6,694 nt of DNA, taken from Candidatus Rifleibacteriota bacterium (GTDB lineage Bacteria > Riflebacteria > Ozemobacteria > Ozemobacterales > Ozemobacteraceae). Of this stretch, positions 1 through 6,009 are shown piece after piece. The notes beneath the pieces are model-generated. The model did not search any database and was not told the DNA's origin. It worked only from the letters and a program-made list of their open reading frames with translations. A program made the translations under genes and the position numbers. Within the stretch, counting starts at the first letter, position 1. The number at the start of each line of letters is the position of its first letter. The stretch is from assembly GCA_022704885.1 (NCBI GenBank), contig JAKJFO010000221.1, positions 1 to 6,694 on the forward strand. The letters run 5' to 3'.

Positions 1-335
1 TGGCGCAGAACCGCCATGCGCTCAACCCCGCTGGCACCGACCACTTCGCGACCGGCAAGTCGAGCCTGGCCGCTGTCAGCTTCATATATCCCCATCAAAA
101 CCCTTGCCAGAGTCGATTTTCCTGAGCCACTCTCTCCGAGAATTCCGAGAGTTTCGCCCCTGGCAACTGAAAAGCCCGCAATATTCAGCGCCATAACCCG
201 CGAGGCAGCGGCGCGACTGAAAAAACGCCTGAAACGCTGCGCCAGAGTATCTTCGACGACAAAACTTTTGCGCAGCTGACCGACCGAAAGAATCGGGTCG
301 GCTACAGCCTGATAATTTTCAGATTGGTGCGGCAT
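1..335 (-). CDS. Peptide/nickel-type ABC transporter ATP-binding protein, DppF/OppF-like (N-terminal part; C-terminus outside window)
   Basis: This is the second ATPase subunit of an oligopeptide/dipeptide/nickel importer; in this family it pairs with the DppD-type subunit on the cytoplasmic face and hydrolyses ATP to drive uptake. I translated 111 codons from the ATG at 335-333 to the window edge, so the signature, Walker B and H-loop regions are not visible. A Walker A motif GESGSGKST lies at about residues 67-75, followed by LARVLMGIYEADSGQ. A basic helix-like stretch (about residues 31-47) precedes the core, as is common in DppF/OppF proteins. The frame is closed by a TGA at 350-348. Two in-frame TTG codons (347-345, 344-342) are alternative starts; ATG is preferred, but no clear Shine-Dalgarno precedes any of the three, only an A-run. 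It lies 86 bp downstream of the DppD-like gene, probably in the same operon. Confidence 0.88.
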   Translation of the reverse strand, partial: MPHQSENYQAVADPILSVGQLRKSFVVEDTLAQRFRRFFSRAAASRVMALNIAGFSVARGETLGILGESGSGKSTLARVLMGIYEADSGQARLAGREVVGASGVERMAVLR

Positions 336-421
336 TTTTTTCAACAATCAGCGAAATTCTGCAAACATCATCGACAACAGCAGATGAATTTTTGAACCCT
401 TTAATACCAGAAATAGCCGGT
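336..421 (-). other. Intergenic spacer between the two ABC ATPase genes
   Basis: These 86 bp separate the stop of the DppD-like gene from the start of the DppF-like gene. The spacer is longer than usual for co-translated importer ATPases, which often overlap. I see a weak hairpin just after the upstream stop (ACCGG...CTGGT, with a G-T pair and a 6-nt loop) but no T-tract, no good promoter and no recognisable ribosome binding site near 335. Read-through transcription from the upstream gene is the simplest reading. Confidence 0.5.
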
Positions 422-1390
422 TCAGCTCTTCAGCGGGTAGAAGCAGGCGACTTTGCGGCCGTCGGGCAACGATTCTGAGCCGGGGCGCTCCATGCGGCAT
501 TTTTCCTGCGCAAAACGGCAACGGTCTGAATAAACACAGCCCGATGGCTTCTTGTCTGGAGCCGGCAGACTCCCGGGTATGGCAACCGGCAGCTTTCTTT
601 CGGGTATCAGTCGCGGCAGAGCCGCGACCAGGTCAGCTGTGTAAGGGTGCGCCGGCGACGCAAGTATCTGGCGGGTTTCACCGTTTTCGACCAGACAGCC
701 GCAGTAAAAAACCGCGAGATGGTCAGAAACCGCCCGAATGACACCCAGGTCATGGCTGATAAAAATCATCGTGCGCCCCTCGCCCTCAATCTGAGCACGC
801 AGTTCGGCGAGCAGCTGCACCTGCAGTTCAGCATCAATAGCCGTTGTCGGCTCGTCGGCAATAATCAGATCCGGTTCCATGACCAGCGCCATGGCAATCA
901 TCGCCCGCTGTCGCATGCCACCACTCAACTGATGCGGGTAAGAATGAAGAAACTTCGCCGGGTCAGAGAAACCAGCACGCAGCAGCGCCCGGCTGACCTT
1001 TGCATCGACCTGCTCCCGCGCCGCCTTTGGCTCGTGCGCATAAACCGTTTCGCTTATCTGTTCGTAAAGCGTCATAAGCGGGTTCATCGCGGTCATCGGT
1101 TCCTGAAATATGAACCCGATGCGCCGGCCCCTGAATTTCTGCCAGGTCGCCTCATCAGCACCGATCAATGTCTGCCCGGCAAACTCTATCTGCCCTGAAC
1201 GCCCCGAAACCACCGCCTCTGGAAAAAGGCCGGCAATGTTCATCGCCAGAACCGACTTTCCCGAGCCAGACTCGCCCGCGATCCCAAGACAGCGCCCGGC
1301 CGGAACCTCGAGCGAAATATCTTCCAGAACTGGCAACAGGCGCCCGTCAGTGGCACGAAGCTGCAGTGAAAAATTCTGTATTTTCAGCAC
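422..1390 (-). CDS. Peptide/nickel-type ABC transporter ATP-binding protein, DppD/OppD-like
   Basis: This is a complete 322-residue ATPase subunit of a family-5 importer, a usual length for DppD/OppD. All nucleotide-binding motifs are present: Walker A GESGSGKS (39-46), Q-loop FIFQEP (93-98, Gln96), ABC signature LSGGMRQR (155-162), Walker B LIIADEP (175-181, with Asp179 and Glu180) and the H-loop ISHD (His213). After the core comes the family's C-terminal oligopeptide/dipeptide domain, with HPYTADLVAALPRL (248-261) and four cysteines at 285, 291, 298 and 316. In some DppD proteins equivalent cysteines are reported to bind a [4Fe-4S] cluster. The start is a GTG at 1390-1388 (no other start occurs before Met50), preceded by a G-rich but imperfect ribosome binding site. 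The start is 18 bp after the TAG of the solute-binding protein gene and in the same reading frame. The substrate cannot be read from this subunit. Confidence 0.95.
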   Translation of the reverse strand: MLKIQNFSLQLRATDGRLLPVLEDISLEVPAGRCLGIAGESGSGKSVLAMNIAGLFPEAVVSGRSGQIEFAGQTLIGADEATWQKFRGRRIGFIFQEPMTAMNPLMTLYEQISETVYAHEPKAAREQVDAKVSRALLRAGFSDPAKFLHSYPHQLSGGMRQRAMIAMALVMEPDLIIADEPTTAIDAELQVQLLAELRAQIEGEGRTMIFISHDLGVIRAVSDHLAVFYCGCLVENGETRQILASPAHPYTADLVAALPRLIPERKLPVAIPGSLPAPDKKPSGCVYSDRCRFAQEKCRMERPGSESLPDGRKVACFYPLKS

Positions 1391-1408
1391 TTTGGGCCGC
1401 CCCCGGTT

Positions 1409-3106
1409 CTACAGCTGCGATTCAGCCGGACCAAATAGAAGTTTCCAGTTCAGCACATCGTTCCAGATGGCGCTGGCAGCGGTTGATAAACCGGCCTCAG
1501 CGTGATAAAGACCGACATCCATCGGTCTAATCAGAAAAGCCATCGGACGGTGTTCTTCAAGATAAGCTGACAAGCTCGCAACCGCCTGATTGCGGTCTGT
1601 CGCGTCAAGCATCGAATCAAGCTCGTCAAGAGTTTTGTCGACCTGTTCGTCTTTAACACCGGCATAATTAAGGTTGTCAAGAATCTTTGGCGATGAATGC
1701 AGCAAGGCAACCCAGTTTCCACCTGTCGGAAACTGATAGCTGAGCAATGCCGTGCTGAACTCGCCCTGCCTCAGGCGTTTCGAAGCAAAATCAGACCACG
1801 AAACAGCTTCGACCACTGCTTTAACCTTTGCCCGCCCCAGATCCGCAACAATCTGGTCTGCGATCACCCGGCGCGAAAGATTGTCATCATTGATCAGAAT
1901 CTTTATCTCGAAGGGGTTGCCGTTGATATCACGCCAGCCGTCATTGTTTGCATCTTTGATTCCGGCTGTTTCCAGCATCTTTTCGCCATTGGCGAAGCGA
2001 GTCTGGTATTCTTCTGGCGACGGCGCCCCTGAGGCCAGAATATTTGCATAAAGCGCGACACCGTCACCCGGAAACTGGTTTAAAATACGATTGCGGTCAA
2101 CCAGCAGATCGAGGGCGGTGCGAATCTTTGCATCAGCCAGAGATGCATCGCGGGTATTGAAAACCCAGACCATCGCAGCCTGATTCGGGTATTTTACAAA
2201 TTTCACCTGTTCGAGTTTCATGTTTTCAAGCTGCTCTGAAATCATCGAGGGCAGGTTGATCCAGTCGTACTTTTTCTGCCTGAAATTTGAAACCAGCTGC
2301 TGAAAATCGTAGTTGCTGTGAATCAGAACTACAGGTCGCGAAGCAACCCGATCATCGAAAAAATGCGGGTTGGCTTCGAGCAACAGATAAGAGCTTTTTT
2401 CGCGGGCTTTAATCATATACGGCCCAAGACCGACCGGTTTGTCAGCATACATTTCAAGCACAGAAGCAGCGCTGGCATTTTTGACCTCGCCAGCAGCCGA
2501 AGCATTAGCAGCCGCATCGGCAGCTTCAGCTGTTTTTTCCGGGTCAAGAATATGCTTCGGCAGCAGCCCGACGCAGAGCAGGTCGAGATACTGGCGCGAA
2601 TTGCCGGCAAATATCATGTGGCATCTCTGTCCCTGCCCGATCGATGAAACAGCCAGAACTCCCTTTGCCAGATCAGCATAAGGACTGTTATTTTTGGGAT
2701 CAGCCATCGTTCTGATGGTGAATTCAAGAGAGCGCGGGTCAAATTCGGTGCCGTCGTGCCATTTAAGGCCACGGCGCCAGACGGCGTTGAGAACCACAGT
2801 GCCGTTTTCACCCGGAGTCAGGTAATATTCCGAAAAAAGATAAGGCACAAAACTGCCGTCAGCAAGTTTGCGCAACGGTGCCGCATGCACAAAGTTGCTG
2901 ACCATCTGGCCATGTTCAGATTCCAGATGTTCGATCGGGTTGAGCCCAAGGGGGTCGCCGTAAATCCCGAGTCTGACAATCTTGCCACTCGAATCATCGA
3001 GCATGGCAGCGATTTCGCCAGGGAGTTCCTGAGTGCGCCGGCAACCGGAAAAATTCACCAGTGCCGCCATCAGAACAAATATCAATATAATACGGTAATT
3101 TTTCAT
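1409..3106 (-). CDS. Extracellular solute-binding protein, family 5 (SBP_bac_5), lipoprotein
   Basis: This is the substrate-capturing component of a peptide/nickel-type ABC importer, predicted to be a membrane-anchored lipoprotein outside the cytoplasmic membrane. It has 565 residues, normal for the family. Residues 1-22 form a lipoprotein signal: a basic start (MKNYR), a hydrophobic core, and lipobox FSGC with Cys22 as the lipidated residue. Family hallmarks are LKWHDGTEFDPRSLEFTI (about 114-131; compare the usual kfHDGtpf.a.DV.f), GLGPYMI (226-232), LLPKHIL (181-187) and an acidic N/D-rich turn, DANNDGWRDINGNP (385-398). Residues about 190-216 form an alanine-rich low-complexity insertion. 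Cys162 and Cys178 could form a disulfide. The ATG at 3106-3104 has a good upstream AAGGA. The two ATPase genes follow directly, but no permease gene lies between. Related proteins bind peptides, nickel chelates, sugars or opines, so the ligand is not assigned. Confidence 0.93.
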   Translation of the reverse strand: MKNYRIILIFVLMAALVNFSGCRRTQELPGEIAAMLDDSSGKIVRLGIYGDPLGLNPIEHLESEHGQMVSNFVHAAPLRKLADGSFVPYLFSEYYLTPGENGTVVLNAVWRRGLKWHDGTEFDPRSLEFTIRTMADPKNNSPYADLAKGVLAVSSIGQGQRCHMIFAGNSRQYLDLLCVGLLPKHILDPEKTAEAADAAANASAAGEVKNASAASVLEMYADKPVGLGPYMIKAREKSSYLLLEANPHFFDDRVASRPVVLIHSNYDFQQLVSNFRQKKYDWINLPSMISEQLENMKLEQVKFVKYPNQAAMVWVFNTRDASLADAKIRTALDLLVDRNRILNQFPGDGVALYANILASGAPSPEEYQTRFANGEKMLETAGIKDANNDGWRDINGNPFEIKILINDDNLSRRVIADQIVADLGRAKVKAVVEAVSWSDFASKRLRQGEFSTALLSYQFPTGGNWVALLHSSPKILDNLNYAGVKDEQVDKTLDELDSMLDATDRNQAVASLSAYLEEHRPMAFLIRPMDVGLYHAEAGLSTAASAIWNDVLNWKLLFGPAESQL

Positions 3107-3115
3107 AATTCTGTT

Positions 3116-3120
3116 TCCTT
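3116..3120 (-). promoter_or_regulatory. Ribosome binding site of the solute-binding protein gene
   Basis: AAGGA on the minus strand lies 9 nt upstream of the ATG at 3106-3104. It is the clearest Shine-Dalgarno in the window and fixes this ATG as the start, consistent with the lipoprotein signal that begins there. Confidence 0.65.
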
Positions 3121-3131
3121 ATTCAACATTA

Positions 3132-3163
3132 CTGTAGGGCGCACTCGCGAGTGCGCCCTACAG
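3132..3163. repeat. Perfect 32-bp palindrome in the leader of the ABC importer genes
   Basis: The half-site CTGTAGGGCGCACTCG is followed immediately by its exact reverse complement, with no spacer; the centre lies between 3147 and 3148. As RNA it would form a hairpin with a 14-bp stem and a CGCG loop, on either strand. Neither side carries a T-tract, which argues against a standard intrinsic terminator. It sits 26 bp upstream of the solute-binding protein start codon and 27 bp past the end of the ligase-like gene. Possible roles are an operator for a dimeric regulator, a leader or 3'-end mRNA hairpin, or a copy of a dispersed REP-like palindrome. Confidence 0.9.
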
Positions 3164-3178
3164 CGGGATATTTCGTAT

Positions 3179-3184
3179 ATTATA
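3179..3184 (-). promoter_or_regulatory. Candidate -10 element for the ABC importer genes
   Basis: TATAAT, a perfect sigma70-type -10 hexamer, lies on the minus strand in an AT-rich stretch 73 bp upstream of the solute-binding protein start. No convincing -35 hexamer is found at 16-18 bp, and there is no extended -10 TG. TTGGTG lies only 8 bp upstream, too close. If used, transcription would start near 3172 and the palindrome would fall in the 5' leader. An imperfect inverted repeat (GATATTTC/GAAATTTC, 7 of 8 pairs) also flanks this element. Confidence 0.35.
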
Positions 3185-3202
3185 TGAAATTTCACCAATG
3201 TA

Positions 3203-6007
3203 TCAGTTCCCCTGTGGGGCCTGAAAAATCACGGTGCCGGAAGGGGTAACCGATGTCGGTTCACCTGCGCCAACGCCGGTTTCGCCGCCAGGAGCCGTAA
3301 CCGGCTGCTGCAAAGGCATCTGTGGAGCCGGAGTCGGCATTTCGGCCGGCTGGCGGTTATGCTTTCTGACCATTTCTTCGGCCCATTGCCTGGTTTCGGT
3401 GGCAGTAAGCGCTGAGCCCGCAATTCTCGCCAGCATAGGCACAGCTTCGCCTGCTTTTCCGCTCTGGATAAGCGAGTTGCTCATGTTCACTTCAGCTTCG
3501 GTAATTGAAGCTACAAGAGAAATGGCGTGACTCCTTATTTCGGGTGGTGCGGCCGACGACACGGCGGCTGTTTCGAGGTGCTGTCGGGCACGGTCAAGCT
3601 GCTGCGAACGTATGAGAATCACACCTAGATCGCGATGAAATACCGGGTTATCGGGGTTGAGGTCAAGGGCCTTAACCATGGCTTCTTCAGCGCGCTGCTG
3701 CAGGCCAATATTCGAGGCAGAAATGCCAAGAATATTCAGCATCGTCGGGTCGCGGTCCTGCACCAGGGCCGAAACCGAAGCCGCGTAATTGTAGGCTTCC
3801 TCCCATTTCTGGGTGCCGGCCTTGGCGACAGCTAGGGAGGCCTTCGCCTGCAGTTCGAAAGACGGAAAGGCAAGTGCCTTTGTCAGGTATTTTTCAGCCT
3901 GCGCCAGCAGCTCGGTTTTTCTTTCTTCGGGAATTGCGTATCTGGTGATATCGAGAGCGATCTTACCGGCATACATATAGTAGATCGAACGCGCATCGCC
4001 GGCGGTAAGTTCGAGGCCGTGTATCGCTTCCTGGTAAGCTTCGACAAGCTTGTTCATCAGGTGGTAGTAGATGTGCATCTTGCGGAAAACCACCGAATGA
4101 TAGGTCGATCTGGCGTTGAAGTTAATGTTCTGCATTGATTTTTCGGCATACATCATCGCCCGCTGGGGATCCTGTTCCTGGGCATAGATCGCCGAAAGCT
4201 TGAGATATGGATCGCCTGGGAGCGGGTCGAGAACGATAGCATCGGTTAAAAGAGCTTTGGCCCGGTTAACCGCTTCGGCCTGGGTATATTTCATATACAT
4301 GTCGGCTTCACGTACCATTTCGTCAGCTTTCCAGCAGCGCATTTCATGCATGGCGTTGGTGACACCGCCCAGTAGGGCAACCCCCGCAAATGCAAGAGCG
4401 ACGGTCTTGTCGATATTTATTTTGCGGCGCACCAGTGGTGAATTGAAAAAGTCGGTTTCGGTAAGTACCGGCACCAGACCAAGAAAGAGAACTGCGTAAA
4501 CTGCAGTTTCGATGCGGTGAAAGGGAAAATCAGGTATGGCGGCGAGCAGCTGCGACACCATCGCGGCACCGAGCCCGATCAGCAAAATATGCTCGCCACG
4601 CATTTCCCCATCTGGGCGGCTGAAAATTTCGCGACGCAGAGCCAGCTGAATGCTTGCAAAGAAGCGATAAACGACGAGCAGAAACAGCAGCATACCGATA
4701 ACGCCCACCTCAGAAATCAGCTGCAGCCAGTCGTTGTGCGCCTGACGGAAAGTGACGGCGGTAAAGGTTTCTTTATTGTCTTCAGAGAAGGTTTTGCCTT
4801 CCTGAAGCGGGAAAAAATGTTTGAAAGCCCCGAAACCACGCCCGAAAAGCGTGTCAAAAACCGAACCGTCAAAGGCTTTGATGGTGCCATACCAGACCCA
4901 CATGCGTTCGTAGGTATTGCTGGCCAGGCGGTCGAGCGTAAAGGTGTATTTTATTTTATCGAGAATGCTCTCAGACTGAATTGTCTTGACCGACAGGGCG
5001 AAGAGACCGGCGAAGATCAGAATCACCGCGGTCAGGAAAAATGGCGCGTTTTTGCGCATCAGCTTCTGCTTGCGGTCATTGAGAAACAGCATGATGGCCA
5101 TGTAGACAATGCCGCAGGCAATACCGATCAGGGCGGCGCGGCAGCGGGTGATGTAAAGACCGTAAAGAAGCCAGCCATACAACCCGAGTGATATCAGCTT
5201 CATCGCCTTGCTGCGGTAATAGAAGAAGAAGGCAAGCGGAAGAAAGGCGGTGAACATGGCAAATGTGCCGAGATAGTTGCGGTTTCCGAAGGTCGAAACA
5301 ACCGAACCCATAGAGTAATCACGATTTGCCAGCTGCGGAAACAGTGGCAGATAATAGCCATTCGGGTCGATCTTGCCGTTAAGAACATCTTCTTTAACGA
5401 AGCTGATGAGATTCTGGGCATCGAATTTGAAATAGAAATTGTAGGTTTCCATGATGCCGATCGTCGAGGTGGCAATACCGGTAAATATAACGACCCAGAG
5501 AATCAGTTCGACCTGCCAGCGGCTGCGAACCACGTTCGCCACCAGCGGGAAAAGCAGAATTATGCTGAAAACGCCACGCAGATCGCGAATTGCCGATGGC
5601 ACATTGTAGTTCCACATCACCGACAGAGCCGCAAGGCCAAAGAATAAGGTCAGCGGAAAATCGATACTGGTGCGCGCCAGAGCCGGAGTTTTGCGGGTAA
5701 ACAGGCGGGCACAGTAGATACCGGCGAGAATCGCAATCGCGATCTTAGAGAAGAACTCTTTCGGGGTCAGAAAATTTTCGGTGGTGGCACGACTGTAGAG
5801 AAACGGCATCACCAGAACGACCAGCAGAATGCCGATATAAACTACCCAGTCGGTAATCGAAAGTTCAGCGCGGGTCTCGTTTTTGTTCTTGCGAAACAAC
5901 CGGTAAAGAAAATCCTCAACCGCCCGCAATCCAGTAGACCGGCTGTCAATGACAGTTTCCAGCTTATTACTGTCTGGCACCACGCTTCTGACCCGTTTTT
6001 TTGCCAT
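3203..6007 (-). CDS. O-antigen ligase/polymerase-like (Wzy_C-type) integral membrane protein with C-terminal TPR domain
   Basis: This 934-residue protein probably transfers or polymerises a lipid-linked glycan on the outer face of the cytoplasmic membrane. A basic cytoplasmic N-terminus (1-48) is followed by about a dozen hydrophobic segments between residues 53 and 551. Wzy_C/WaaL-like marks are FGNRNYLGTF (240-249), TRCRAALIGI (287-296), FGRGFGAF (388-395), AHNDWLQLISEVGVIG (423-438) in a large predicted external loop, and IPDFPFHRIE (491-500). After the last membrane segment (about 534-551), residues 575-865 form helical TPR-type repeats, clearest at about 755-815 (for example AMVKALDLNPDNPVFHRDLGVIL). 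By my topology count these repeats face the periplasm. The last 50 residues are rich in Pro, Gly, Thr and Gln and look disordered. The ATG at 6007-6005 starts 2 bp after the upstream stop, with a weak AAGG. The family includes O-antigen ligases, Wzy polymerases and pilin O-oligosaccharyltransferases (PglL/PilO type), which sequence alone separates poorly. Confidence 0.88.
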   Translation of the reverse strand: MAKKRVRSVVPDSNKLETVIDSRSTGLRAVEDFLYRLFRKNKNETRAELSITDWVVYIGILLVVLVMPFLYSRATTENFLTPKEFFSKIAIAILAGIYCARLFTRKTPALARTSIDFPLTLFFGLAALSVMWNYNVPSAIRDLRGVFSIILLFPLVANVVRSRWQVELILWVVIFTGIATSTIGIMETYNFYFKFDAQNLISFVKEDVLNGKIDPNGYYLPLFPQLANRDYSMGSVVSTFGNRNYLGTFAMFTAFLPLAFFFYYRSKAMKLISLGLYGWLLYGLYITRCRAALIGIACGIVYMAIMLFLNDRKQKLMRKNAPFFLTAVILIFAGLFALSVKTIQSESILDKIKYTFTLDRLASNTYERMWVWYGTIKAFDGSVFDTLFGRGFGAFKHFFPLQEGKTFSEDNKETFTAVTFRQAHNDWLQLISEVGVIGMLLFLLVVYRFFASIQLALRREIFSRPDGEMRGEHILLIGLGAAMVSQLLAAIPDFPFHRIETAVYAVLFLGLVPVLTETDFFNSPLVRRKINIDKTVALAFAGVALLGGVTNAMHEMRCWKADEMVREADMYMKYTQAEAVNRAKALLTDAIVLDPLPGDPYLKLSAIYAQEQDPQRAMMYAEKSMQNINFNARSTYHSVVFRKMHIYYHLMNKLVEAYQEAIHGLELTAGDARSIYYMYAGKIALDITRYAIPEERKTELLAQAEKYLTKALAFPSFELQAKASLAVAKAGTQKWEEAYNYAASVSALVQDRDPTMLNILGISASNIGLQQRAEEAMVKALDLNPDNPVFHRDLGVILIRSQQLDRARQHLETAAVSSAAPPEIRSHAISLVASITEAEVNMSNSLIQSGKAGEAVPMLARIAGSALTATETRQWAEEMVRKHNRQPAEMPTPAPQMPLQQPVTAPGGETGVGAGEPTSVTPSGTVIFQAPQGN

Positions 6008-6009
6008 GA

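Noticed and set aside
647..1198. A 183-codon plus-strand ORF opposite the DppD-like gene.
   Set aside because: The minus strand carries a complete ATPase with every nucleotide-binding motif; the plus-strand translation is Arg/His-rich and matches no family I recognise.
1391..1411. The binding protein and DppD-like genes share a reading frame with only a TAG and six codons between them, suggesting a possible read-through fusion or a point-mutated fused gene.
   Set aside because: Both products have full normal length and their own domain boundaries, and the binding protein acts outside the membrane while the ATPase is cytoplasmic, so a fusion makes no sense. The shared frame is a one-in-three coincidence.
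3103..3129. An 8-codon minus-strand mini-ORF (MLNKETEL) whose TGA overlaps the ATG of the solute-binding protein gene as ATGA.
   Set aside because: It begins just after the palindrome with no ribosome binding site of its own, and it runs through the AAGGA that serves the real gene. A chance ORF of this length is expected; without conservation or ribosome profiling it is not supported as a leader peptide.
3132..3163. The palindrome read as a standard intrinsic terminator for the ligase-like gene.
   Set aside because: The hairpin is strong, but TAATGTTG follows on the minus strand and CGGGATAT on the plus strand, so the required T-tract is absent on both sides.
4517..5191. A 224-codon plus-strand ORF inside the ligase-like gene.
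   Set aside because: It is antisense to well-supported membrane-protein coding sequence with family motifs; its translation is charged, without domain-like pattern, and is best explained as a shadow.
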